A model generated the notes under the pieces. The model saw nothing but the letters and a program-made list of their open reading frames with translations. It made no database searches and was not told the origin of the DNA. A DNA stretch of 64,000 nt. Origin: Bailinhaonella thermotolerans (lineage in GTDB: Bacteria > Actinomycetota > Actinomycetes > Streptosporangiales > Streptosporangiaceae). Positions within the stretch are counted from its first letter, which is position 1. Every line of letters begins with the position of its first letter. The position numbers and the translations under genes are program-made. This document shows positions 34,010 to 41,497 of this stretch, in pieces. The DNA lies in contig NZ_QZEY01000009.1 in NCBI RefSeq assembly GCF_003594875.1, positions 235,592-299,591 of the forward strand, written 5' to 3'.

Positions 34010-34082
34010 CCGGTGATCATGCCAGATCGTTCGCGGAGGGCTCGTTCCCCACCCTCCGAAAACGATCTTCCCTGATCACCGG
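34010..34082. promoter_or_regulatory. Nested three-arm inverted repeat
   Basis: Three perfect pairs nest inside each other: CCGGTGATCA (34010-34019) with TGATCACCGG (34073-34082); AGATCGTT (34024-34031) with AACGATCT (34061-34068); CGGAGGG (34034-34040) with CCCTCCG (34052-34058). Total 25 pairs with two small internal loops and an 11-base apical loop. It could be an RNA structure or a composite operator. Confidence 0.75.
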
Positions 34083-34311
34083 CGCGCCGAGGCGAACCCC
34101 TGCTGGTGGGACAGGCCCTCGCGGGCTTCGGACGGCATCGGCGGCGGGGGCCGGGTGCCGTTCGGCCCGGAGGTGCGCGGGGTGGGATCGGCGGGTCGCC
34201 GGGGGCGGGTCGCGTGTCGCTGGATGGGGTGGTAAGGCCGGTAGGCTGGGGGCTTTCAGCCTGACCCGATCCGCGGCCCGGATTCCCCGTGCCCGGAGGG
34301 CGGTCGGACCC

Positions 34312-34325
34312 CTCCTAGCTAGGAG
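34312..34325 (+). promoter_or_regulatory. Palindrome masking the Shine-Dalgarno site
   Basis: CTCCTAGCTAGGAG is a perfect 14-base palindrome whose right half, AGGAG, is the ribosome-binding site for the TTG start at 34336 (ten-base spacing). As RNA the CTCCT half could pair with it and limit initiation. Confidence 0.5.
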
Positions 34326-34335
34326 CCTGCGGGAC

Positions 34336-35835
34336 TTGATCGATCGAGCGTCTCCGCCCGCCGCGCGCACGGCGGTGGCCGTGGTCCTCGCGACCTCGCC
34401 CGCCGCCGGGCTCAGCGCCGGGGCGGGCAGCCTGTTCGACCGGCTGATCGAGCAGCTCGGCAGGGCCGGGGTGGGGCGGACGCGGGCGGTGGCCCGGTCC
34501 GTCTACGCGCCGGCCATCGCGCCCGGGCGCGCCGAGGTCACCCCCAGCGGGAGCGTCGCCGACGACCTGCGCGCCGTCGCCGACCTGGCCCGCGAGGCCG
34601 GGGGGCCGCTGGCCGTGGTCCCCGGCGACGTGGTGGCGCACGACGAGTCGCTCGCGCTGCTGCTGGGCCACCCCGCCCGCAGCACCGGCGCGCTCGTGGC
34701 GGCGGCGGCCGAGCCCGGAGCCGTGCACCCGCCCGTGCGCGTGGAACGCGGGCTGGTGGCCGCCGCGGGCACCGGGTTCCACCGGGTCGCCGAGCCGAAC
34801 GCCTCGTTCCGCGGGGTGCTGCTCGTGGGCCAGGGTGACCTGGAGACGCTGTCCGACGCCGCGCTCCGGCTGGCCGAGCTGGTCGAGGCGGGCGCGTTCG
34901 GGGAGCCCGCGGCCTCCGACGTGCCGGCGCTGCTCCTGCTCGGGCTGGTGCGCTCCGGCGTCCGGGTGCGCGCCGCCGACGTGCGCGCCCTGCACTGCGA
35001 CCGGGTCACGGACCAGCGCGACGCCGACGACGCGATCGCCCGGCTCTCCGAGGTGGACGAGAAGGCGGTCCGGCTCGACTCCGCGGTCAAGGGCGACGAC
35101 GGCTGGTTCACCACCTACTTCGTCAGCTCCTGGTCCAAGTACGTCGTCCTGCTGGCGGCCCGGCTGGGCCTGACGCCGAACGCCGTGACCGGGATCTCGG
35201 TCGGCCTGGCGGTGCTCGCGGCCGTGTGGTTCGGCGCGGGGACCCGGGCGGGGCTGATCGCCGGGGCGGTGCTGGTCTACCTGTCGTTCGTGCTCGACTG
35301 CGTGGACGGCCAGCTCGCCCGCTACACCCGGCGGTTCTCGCCGATGGGCGCCTGGCTGGACGCGACGTTCGACCGGGTCAAGGAGTACGTCGCCTACGTC
35401 GGGCTCGCCGTCGGCTTCACCGTCGCCCACCCGGGCGCGGACTGGATCTGGCCCATGGCCGTCGGCGCCCTGATGCTCCAGACCACCCGCCACATGATCG
35501 ACTTCTCCTACGCGGGCGCGCAGGCAGACGCCGTGCAGGCGCTGCCGCCGCGCGGGTTCGAGACGCCCGACGACCCCGCCCAGAAGGAGCGCGGCTCGGG
35601 CGCGGCGGGGGCGGAGTCCGGGGCGGCGGCGCTGTCCCGGCGGTTCGACCGCACGAGCGCGCTGCGCTGGTTCAAGAAGATCATCGTGCTGCCGATCGGC
35701 GAGCGCATGGCCTTGATCTCGCTCACCGCCGCGCTGGGCGACGCGCGCTGGACGTTCCTCGCCCTGCTCGTCTGGGGCGGTCTCGCCGCCTGCTACACCC
35801 TTGCCGGACGAGTGCTGAGGTCGGTGGCCAAGTGA
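34336..35835 (+). CDS. CDP-alcohol phosphotransferase with degenerate N-terminal nucleotidyltransferase domain
   Basis: A 499-residue protein. The N-terminal ~230 residues keep the shape of a nucleotidyltransferase ('AVVLATSPAAGLSAGAGSLF', 'RLIEQLGRAGVGRTRAV', 'LAVVPGDVVAHDESL') but lack the Gly-rich GxGxR signature. The C-terminal part has the complete CDP-alcohol phosphotransferase motif in 'DCVDGQLARYTRRFSPMGAW' followed by 'LDATFD', with about five membrane helices. The layout recalls archaeal IPCT-DIPPS fusions. It would transfer a phospho-alcohol from a CDP donor at the membrane. The start is taken as TTG 34336; no ATG or GTG fits. Confidence 0.75.
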   Translation: MIDRASPPAARTAVAVVLATSPAAGLSAGAGSLFDRLIEQLGRAGVGRTRAVARSVYAPAIAPGRAEVTPSGSVADDLRAVADLAREAGGPLAVVPGDVVAHDESLALLLGHPARSTGALVAAAAEPGAVHPPVRVERGLVAAAGTGFHRVAEPNASFRGVLLVGQGDLETLSDAALRLAELVEAGAFGEPAASDVPALLLLGLVRSGVRVRAADVRALHCDRVTDQRDADDAIARLSEVDEKAVRLDSAVKGDDGWFTTYFVSSWSKYVVLLAARLGLTPNAVTGISVGLAVLAAVWFGAGTRAGLIAGAVLVYLSFVLDCVDGQLARYTRRFSPMGAWLDATFDRVKEYVAYVGLAVGFTVAHPGADWIWPMAVGALMLQTTRHMIDFSYAGAQADAVQALPPRGFETPDDPAQKERGSGAAGAESGAAALSRRFDRTSALRWFKKIIVLPIGERMALISLTAALGDARWTFLALLVWGGLAACYTLAGRVLRSVAK

Positions 35836-36455
35836 CCATCTCCGTCCACATGACCCCCGTGCCGCGCAACGCCGTGGTCGCCTACCGCGACGACGGCCCC
35901 GTCGCGCGCGGCCTCGGCCACCTGGCCAAGGGCCAGATCCCGCCGCTGCTGCCCGCGATCGTGGGCCTGGTCATGACCGGCGTGCTGCTGTTCCTGGGCG
36001 TGGCCAGGGAGGGCGACCCGGCCGTGTTCGCGCCCGCCGTGGTGCTGCTGCTGGCGGGTCCGGGCAGCTCAAGCCCGCACTCCGGACGCCTGGACTGGCT
36101 CGTGCCGCCTATCCTTCGAGTCACGGAGTACGGGTTCCTCGCGGCTGTGGGGTTCGCGGCCGGCGCCTCGCCGGTGGTGATCTACGCGCTGCTCGGGGCG
36201 CTCGCGTTCCACCACTACGACGTCGTCTATCGGGTACGGCAGCGCATCTACCCGCCGTCGTGGCTGGGCCTGGCCGGGCTCGGCTGGGACGGGCGGATGC
36301 TGTTCGCCGCGCTGGCCGCGTACGCCGGGCTCGTGCAGGCCGGATACGTCCTGCTGGCCGTGTGGCTGTGGGGCCTGTTCGCCTGGGAGAGCGTGACGAG
36401 CTGGCTCGCGGCCCCGCGTTCGGCCGAGTCCGAGGACCTCGGCGCGGACGACTAG
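35832..36455 (+). CDS. DUF5941-type membrane protein
   Basis: A 207-residue protein with five or six hydrophobic segments ('LLPAIVGLVMTGVLLFLGVA', 'VVIYALLGALAFHHYDVVYR', 'MLFAALAAYAGLVQAGYVLL'). It matches the DUF5941 pattern found next to, or fused to, actinobacterial CDP-alcohol phosphotransferases. The GTG start overlaps the upstream stop (GTGA at 35832-35835), so the two are translationally coupled and the products probably form a complex. The His-His-Tyr-Asp cluster in a helix is a possible functional site. Function unknown. Confidence 0.75.
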   Translation: MTISVHMTPVPRNAVVAYRDDGPVARGLGHLAKGQIPPLLPAIVGLVMTGVLLFLGVAREGDPAVFAPAVVLLLAGPGSSSPHSGRLDWLVPPILRVTEYGFLAAVGFAAGASPVVIYALLGALAFHHYDVVYRVRQRIYPPSWLGLAGLGWDGRMLFAALAAYAGLVQAGYVLLAVWLWGLFAWESVTSWLAAPRSAESEDLGADD

Positions 36456-36546
36456 CGGACGGCCGGCGGGCCGCGCCGCGCCCGCCGTACGCCGCGCGAC
36501 GACTAGGTACACCGAAAGAACGACCCCGAAGGAAGGCGAGACACTC

Positions 36547-37278
36547 GTGCTCGGAATGGTCCTGGCCGCGGGGGCCGGGCGTCGCCTGCGTCCCTACACC
36601 GACACCCTGCCCAAGGCGCTCGTGCCGGTGGACGGCGACACGACGATCCTGGACATCGCCCTGCGCAACTTCGCCGCCGTGGACCTCCGCGACGTCGTCG
36701 TCATCGTCGGCTACGCGGCGGACGCCGTGCACGCCCGCAGGGACGAGCTGGAGAAGCGGCACGGCGTGCGGCTGACGCTCGTGCACAACGACAAGGCCGA
36801 GGAGTGGAACAACGCCTACTCCCTGTGGTGCGCCAGGGACCACTTCGGCGAGGGCGCGCTGCTGGTGAACGGCGACACCGTGCACCCGGTGAGTGTCGAG
36901 GAAACGCTGCTCTCGAACCGGGGATCTGACATCCTCCTTGCGGTGGACACCGTGAAGACGCTGGGCGACGAGGAGATGAAGATCACCCTCGATCCCGCGG
37001 GGCACCTGGCCACCATCACCAAGCTGATGGAACCCGCCGAGGCCGCGGGCGAGTACATCGGGGCCACCCTGATCGAGCCCGCCGCCGCCGCGCGCCTCGC
37101 CGACGCGCTGGAGGCCACCTGGCGGCGCGACCCGAACCTGTACTACGAGGACGGCTACGCCGAGCTGGTCGCCCGGGGCGAGAAGATCGCCGTCGCGCCG
37201 ATCGGCGAGGTCGAATGGGTCGAGGTCGACAACCACGACGACCTCACCCGGGCCCGGGAGATCGCATGCCGCTACTAG
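36547..37278 (+). CDS. LicC-like CTP:alcohol-phosphate cytidylyltransferase
   Basis: A 243-residue nucleotidyltransferase with the intact signature 'VLAAGAGRRLRPYTDTLPKAL' split over the first 25 residues, 'NNAYSLWCARDHF' and 'LLVNGDTVHP', and a C-terminal 'WVEVDNHDDLTRAREI'. The 'NNxYSLW' and 'EVDNxxDL' elements match LicC/phosphocholine and related polyol-phosphate cytidylyltransferases rather than sugar pyrophosphorylases. The likely job is to make the CDP donor used by the CDP-alcohol phosphotransferases on either side. GTG start with GGAAGG about ten bases upstream. It overlaps the next gene by 13 bases. Confidence 0.82.
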   Translation: MLGMVLAAGAGRRLRPYTDTLPKALVPVDGDTTILDIALRNFAAVDLRDVVVIVGYAADAVHARRDELEKRHGVRLTLVHNDKAEEWNNAYSLWCARDHFGEGALLVNGDTVHPVSVEETLLSNRGSDILLAVDTVKTLGDEEMKITLDPAGHLATITKLMEPAEAAGEYIGATLIEPAAAARLADALEATWRRDPNLYYEDGYAELVARGEKIAVAPIGEVEWVEVDNHDDLTRAREIACRY

Positions 37279-38321
37279 CCCGCATGCTGACCGCCCCGCT
37301 GATGGTCGAGGTACGGCGGGGCGCCGTCGCGCGCCTGGGCGAACTGCTCGCCGACGGGCGGGTCGCCACCTCGGGCCGGGTCGCGGTGGTGGTCGGCCCG
37401 GGCCAGGGCGACCACATCGTCGCCCTGATCAAGCCGACGCTGGGCGACGCCGAGGTGTTCCGGCTGCCCGGCGGGCGCATGGACGACGCGGTCGCCCTCG
37501 GGGCCGACCTGCGCAAGGGGGCCTACGAGGCCGTCGTGGCGGTCGGCGGGGGCAAGACCATCGACGCCACCAAGTACGCCGCCTCGCTGGCCGGCATCCC
37601 CATGGTGGCCGTGGCGACCGCGCTGTCCCACGACGGCATCTGCTCCCCCGTCTCGACCCTGGAGCACGAGGGCGGGTTCGCCTCGCTGGGCGTGCCCATG
37701 CCGCTGGCCATGGTCGTGGACCTGGACCTGGTCCGTACGGCCCCGCAGCACCTCGTGCGGGCGGGCGTGGGCGACGCGATCAGCAACCTGTCGGCCGTCG
37801 AGGACTGGTGGCTGGCCTCGCGCGAGGTCGGCGAGCAGGTGGACGGGCTCGCGGTGGCCCTCGCGCGCACCGCCGCCGAGGCCCTGCTGCACCGGACCGA
37901 CTCGGTGGAGTCCGACGAGTTCCTCGCGGTGCTGGCCGAAGCGCTGATCATGTCGGGGATGTCCATGGTCGTCGCGGGCTCCTCGCGTCCCGCGAGTGGC
38001 GGCGATCATGAGATCATGCACGCGGTGAACCAGTTGTTCCCCGGTACGGCGGGCCATGGCGAGCTCGCCGGGGTCGGGGCGGCGTTCTGCTTCCACCTCC
38101 GGTCGGACCCGCGGCTCGACCCGGTCGTGGCGTGCCTGCGCCGCCACGGGCTGCCGGTGACCCCGGACGACCTGGGGCTGACCGCGGAGCAGTTCACGGC
38201 GGCCGTCCTGGCGGCGCCGGAGACCCGGCCGGGGCGCTACACGATCCTGGAGCACCTGTCGCTGGATGAGTCCGAGGTTCGGGAGCGGGTGGAAGCGTAT
38301 GTCGGGGCCGTCGGTCGCTGA
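37266..38321 (+). CDS. Archaeal-type sn-glycerol-1-phosphate dehydrogenase-like enzyme
   Basis: A 351-residue iron-containing-ADH fold protein. 'VAVGGGKTIDATKYAASLAG' is the nucleotide-binding loop; 'TALSHDGICSPVSTL' carries the 'SHDGIxSP' signature typical of archaeal glycerol-1-phosphate dehydrogenase, with its Asp as metal ligand; 'GGDHEIMHA' and 'GTAGHGELAG' supply two His at the expected metal positions. These enzymes reduce dihydroxyacetone phosphate to sn-glycerol-1-phosphate. ATG 37266 lies inside the end of the previous gene. Between a cytidylyltransferase and a CDP-alcohol phosphotransferase, it probably makes the polyol phosphate to be activated. Another ketose phosphate substrate remains possible. 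Confidence 0.82.
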   Translation: MPLLARMLTAPLMVEVRRGAVARLGELLADGRVATSGRVAVVVGPGQGDHIVALIKPTLGDAEVFRLPGGRMDDAVALGADLRKGAYEAVVAVGGGKTIDATKYAASLAGIPMVAVATALSHDGICSPVSTLEHEGGFASLGVPMPLAMVVDLDLVRTAPQHLVRAGVGDAISNLSAVEDWWLASREVGEQVDGLAVALARTAAEALLHRTDSVESDEFLAVLAEALIMSGMSMVVAGSSRPASGGDHEIMHAVNQLFPGTAGHGELAGVGAAFCFHLRSDPRLDPVVACLRRHGLPVTPDDLGLTAEQFTAAVLAAPETRPGRYTILEHLSLDESEVRERVEAYVGAVGR

Positions 38322-39066
38322 GCTTCGGGAGGTCGCGCAGCCGGCCTCCACCATGGACCGGCGCAGCGGCGAGCACTGGGCCGGCCTGCTCTACATGCGC
38401 AGGCTGTCCATCTACGGCACCTGGCTGCTCGTGCGCACCCCGCTCTCGCCGAACCAGATCACCGGCCTGATGATCGTGGCCGGGATCGCGGCCGGGGCCG
38501 TGCTGGCCCTGCCCGGGCTCTGGGCGGCGATCGGGGCGGCCCTGCTGATCCAGCTCTACCTGCTGCTCGACTGCTCCGACGGCGAGGTGGCGCGCTGGAC
38601 CAAGCGCACCTCCATCGCCGGGGTCTACCTGGACCGGGTGGGTCACTACTTCTCCGAGGCCGCCCTGCTGATCGGGCTGGGCTTCCGCGCCTCCGGCGAC
38701 TGGACCCCCGGGTGGTACACCGTGCTGGGGTTCGCGGCGGCGCTGGGCGCGATCCTGATCAAGGCCGAGACGGACCTGGTGGACGTGGCGCGCGCCCGCT
38801 CCGGGCTGGTCGCGGCCCCGGAGGCCGCGGCGGAGCTGCGCTCGCGCGGGCTCGGCATGGCGCGCCGGGCGGCCGCCGCGCTGCGGTTCCACCGGCTCAT
38901 CCAGGCCGTGGAGCTGTCGCTGATCGCGCTGGTCACCGCCGTGATCGACGCCCTGAGCGGCGGGCTGGCCGCGACCCGGATCCTCGTGGTGGCGTGCGCG
39001 CTGGTCGCCGGGGTCCAGCTCGTCCTGCACCTGGTCAGCATCCTGGCCTCGCGGAGGCTCCGGTGA
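38299..39066 (+). CDS. CDP-alcohol phosphotransferase with altered final active-site residue
   Basis: A 255-residue membrane protein with about six helices. The CDP-alcohol signature is 'DCSDGEVARW...GVYLDRVGHY': the first three Asp and the Gly-x3-Asp are present, but the position of the last Asp, proposed as the catalytic base in D-x2-D-G-x2-A-R-x8-G-x3-D-x3-D, is His. The N-terminus ('PASTMDRRSGEHW') resembles synthases that join CDP-alcohols to polyol phosphates. ATG 38299 follows GGTGGAAG and overlaps the G1P-dehydrogenase gene by 23 bases. It may use a different mechanism or be inactive. Confidence 0.8.
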   Translation: MSGPSVAELREVAQPASTMDRRSGEHWAGLLYMRRLSIYGTWLLVRTPLSPNQITGLMIVAGIAAGAVLALPGLWAAIGAALLIQLYLLLDCSDGEVARWTKRTSIAGVYLDRVGHYFSEAALLIGLGFRASGDWTPGWYTVLGFAAALGAILIKAETDLVDVARARSGLVAAPEAAAELRSRGLGMARRAAAALRFHRLIQAVELSLIALVTAVIDALSGGLAATRILVVACALVAGVQLVLHLVSILASRRLR

Positions 39067-39304
39067 ACGCTGCCGGGGCGTTGACTTCAACTCCTGTCCC
39101 GCAGCAAGGAACCGTGGAGCGGTCCCGGACGTCCTATACCCAAGACGTCTTACCGCGAGGCGGGGATTTGCTGGCTGTTCCGATAACCTTAAGTGCCCGT
39201 CAATCCGCTCGTGGGCGGGCGTCCGCCCTTGCCCGCCGCCCGATACCCGGTGATCATGCAACTATGACGCACACGTGTGCCCTTCGCGCCGAGGCGATGA
39301 CACA
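39067..39304. other. Intergenic region before the GT2 gene
   Basis: Contains the palindrome AAGACGTCTT (39142-39151), the word GGTGATCATGC (39249-39259) shared with two other intergenic sites, and no credible gene. The region is visibly less GC-rich than its neighbours. Confidence 0.5.
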
Positions 39305-40186
39305 GTGAAGATCTCGTGCGTCATCCTGACGATGGGAAACCGGGTCGCCGAGCTCGATCGGGCGGTCATGTCCGCGCTCGACCAGGCCGACGCCGACGTC
39401 GAGGTCGTGATCGTGGGCAACGGGGCCGACGTCCCCGAGCTGACGGCGAGCCCGCCCGAGGGCTCCGCCTCGACGGTCCAGACGATCCGGCTGGAGACCA
39501 ACGAGGGCATCCCCGGCGGCCGCAACCGCGGCGTGGACGCCTGCTCCGGCGACATCGTGATGTTCCTCGACGACGACGGCTGGTACGCCTCGCCCGAGGT
39601 CGCCGCCCACGTGCGCGAGCGCTTCGCCGCCGAGCCCGACCTCGCGGTGATCTCCTTCCGCGTCGTGGACCCCGACGGCGGCCCCGGCCAGCGGCGTCAC
39701 GTGCCCCGCCTGCGGGCCGGCGACCCCGAGCGCTCCTCCCCCGTCACCACGTTCCTCGGCGGCGCGTGCGCGATCCGCCGGTCGGCGTACCTCCAGGTGG
39801 GCGGGCAGCCCGAGCGCTTCTTCTACGCGCACGAGGAGACCGACCTGGCCTGGCGTCTCCTCGGGGCGGGCTACCGCATCGAGTACGACGCCCGCGCGGT
39901 CATGTACCACCCGCAGGTCCCCCCGACCCGCCACGCCGACTTCTACCGCCTCAACGCGCGCAACCGCGTCTGGCTGGCCCGCCGCAACCTCCCCTGGCCC
40001 CTGGCCGCCCTCTACCTGGGCAACTGGATCGTCCTCACGATCCTGCGCGAGCGCTCGGGCGCGGCCCTGTCGGCCTGGTTCCGCGGCTTCCGCGAGGGCG
40101 TCCGCGAGTCCGCCGGCGAACGCCGCCCCATGGCCTGGCGCACCGCCTGGCGCATGCTCAAGCTGGGCCGCCCCCCGATCGTCTGA
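39305..40186 (+). CDS. GT2 family glycosyltransferase (rhamnosyltransferase-like)
   Basis: A 293-residue GT-A enzyme: 'VKISCVILTMGNR' start, 'NEGIPGGRNRGVDA', the metal motif 'MFLDDDGWY', 'FLGGACAIRRSAYLQVGG' and 'FFYAHEETDLAWRLL' (catalytic base region). These are hallmarks of GT2 enzymes such as rhamnosyl- and galactofuranosyltransferases. No membrane helix is convincing. The GTG at 39305 starts exactly at the family motif; no ribosome-binding site is clear. It follows the CDP-alcohol genes and ends in a terminator. Confidence 0.88.
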   Translation: MKISCVILTMGNRVAELDRAVMSALDQADADVEVVIVGNGADVPELTASPPEGSASTVQTIRLETNEGIPGGRNRGVDACSGDIVMFLDDDGWYASPEVAAHVRERFAAEPDLAVISFRVVDPDGGPGQRRHVPRLRAGDPERSSPVTTFLGGACAIRRSAYLQVGGQPERFFYAHEETDLAWRLLGAGYRIEYDARAVMYHPQVPPTRHADFYRLNARNRVWLARRNLPWPLAALYLGNWIVLTILRERSGAALSAWFRGFREGVRESAGERRPMAWRTAWRMLKLGRPPIV

Positions 40187-40203
40187 CGCCCCGCGAAGGC
40201 CCC

Positions 40204-40229
40204 GCCCCGGTCCCGGCGACCGGGGCTTT
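40204..40229 (+). terminator. Terminator after the GT2 gene
   Basis: GCCCCGGT (40204-40211) and ACCGGGGC (40219-40226) form a stem with a 7-base loop, followed by TTT. Confidence 0.75.
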
Positions 40230-40294
40230 CCCGTCGTACGGCCCGCCGCCGCGACGCGTGCGGGCGCCCGGGCCGCGACACACGGAAGCGCCCG

Positions 40295-40334
40295 CGCGAG
40301 CCGTACGGCGTGGATCGGGGCCGTACGGCTCGCG
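40295..40334. terminator. Bidirectional hairpin built from the GCGAGCCGTACGG word
   Basis: Perfect 14-base arms CGCGAGCCGTACGG (40295-40308) and CCGTACGGCTCGCG (40321-40334) around a 12-base loop, between two convergent GT2 genes. The same arms recur at 51233-51271. Confidence 0.8.
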
Positions 40335-40369
40335 GGGCGCTGCGGCGGACAGGGCGGGAGGACGCCGGG

Positions 40370-41401
40370 TCAGAGGCGGACGGCGCCGCCGCGGCCCAGG
40401 TCCCGGGGACTGGTGAGGAAGCCGTAGCCCCAGCTCATGTGCATCGTGGCGTAGACGAGGGGCAGGCGCGCCAGGGACGACGGCGGCAGGCCGCGGCCGG
40501 TGGCCACCGAGGCGGCCAGGATCGCCGCGACGTATCCGCCGGGGACGATCAGGGCCGGCCACCAGAACGGCGACAGCGCCAGGCCCGCCACGATCGCGAG
40601 CAGGGCCGTCGGCGGGGCGAGGTAGCGCAGGTTGATCGTGCCCGCGTGGGTGCGGGAGACGACGCGCCGCCAGCGGCCGTAGTGGTAGTACTGCTTGGCC
40701 AGGGCGCGCAGGTTCGGCCGGGGGCGGTAGGTCACGCGCATGCGGGGCTGGAACCACACCAGGCCGCCGGTCTGCCGGATGCGGTGGTTCATCTCCCAGT
40801 CCTGGGCGCGCAGGAACTTCTCGTCGTACCCGCCGACGCGGTCCAGCGCCTCGCGGCGGAACACGCCGAGGTAGACGGTGTCGGCCGGGCCCGCCTCGCC
40901 GCCCGTGTGGAAGCGGGCGCCGCCCACCCCCACCGGGGACGTCATCGCCACCGCCACGGCCTTCTCGAACGGCGTGACGCCCTCCGCGGCCATGATCCCG
41001 CCCACGTTGTCCGCGCCGGACTCGTGCAGGGTCTCCACGGCGACGCGCAGGTAGTCGCGGGGCAGCATGGCGTGCCCGTCCACCCGGGCGATGATCTTGT
41101 GGCGGGCCGCGCCGATGGCGGCGTTGAGCGCGCTCGGCGTGCGGCCCGTGGGATTGGCGACCAGCGTGACCCGCGGATCGGCCTCGGCGATCTCCCGCGC
41201 GACCTCGTCCGTGCGGTCCGTGGACGGGCCCAGCGCGAGCACGACCTCCACCTCCCCCGGGTACTCCTGGGAGAGCACCTGGTGAACTGCCTCACGCAGG
41301 TGACGCTCCTCGTTCAGGACGGGGATGACGACGGAGACCGGCGGCCACGCGGCATCGGAGTCGGCCCGCGCGGCGAACGGCGATTCGGGGAAGGGCTTCA
41401 T
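40370..41401 (-). CDS. GT2 family glycosyltransferase, ExoA-like with C-terminal membrane helices
   Basis: A 343-residue enzyme: 'VSVVIPVLNEERHLREAV', 'ALGPSTDRTDEVA', 'IIARVDGHAMLPRDYL' (here D-G-H at the metal site), 'FRREALDRVGGYDEKFLRAQDWEMNHRIR' spread over the acceptor domain, then two or three C-terminal helices. This matches succinoglycan ExoA-like GT2 proteins. Start ATG 41401; a TAGCGT box (41412-41417, minus) lies ten bases upstream, so the leader is very short. Divergent from the LCP gene, suggesting joint control of synthesis and ligation. Confidence 0.88.
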   Translation of the reverse strand: MKPFPESPFAARADSDAAWPPVSVVIPVLNEERHLREAVHQVLSQEYPGEVEVVLALGPSTDRTDEVAREIAEADPRVTLVANPTGRTPSALNAAIGAARHKIIARVDGHAMLPRDYLRVAVETLHESGADNVGGIMAAEGVTPFEKAVAVAMTSPVGVGGARFHTGGEAGPADTVYLGVFRREALDRVGGYDEKFLRAQDWEMNHRIRQTGGLVWFQPRMRVTYRPRPNLRALAKQYYHYGRWRRVVSRTHAGTINLRYLAPPTALLAIVAGLALSPFWWPALIVPGGYVAAILAASVATGRGLPPSSLARLPLVYATMHMSWGYGFLTSPRDLGRGGAVRL

Positions 41402-41411
41402 GGCTGCGCAC

Positions 41412-41417
41412 ACGCTA
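41412..41417 (-). promoter_or_regulatory. Putative -10 box for the ExoA-like GT2 gene
   Basis: TAGCGT on the minus strand, ten bases before the ATG at 41401. No strong -35 at standard spacing. Confidence 0.4.
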
Positions 41418-41497
41418 CTGCACGGGTGGGCCGCCACGACAACCGAAAGGCATAGTCTGGCGTCGAAAGAGGGGGCCTTTCGGAGGGGGGCGACGCG

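Larger units (their letters stand above)
33806..34335. other. Divergent promoter region between the two polyol operons
   Basis: About 530 bases without a credible gene. It holds a nested inverted repeat (34010-34082), a TAGGCT -10-like box (34242-34247), and a 14-base palindrome covering the ribosome-binding site of the rightward gene (34312-34325). Open frames across the region are Arg-rich and unsupported. Confidence 0.6.
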
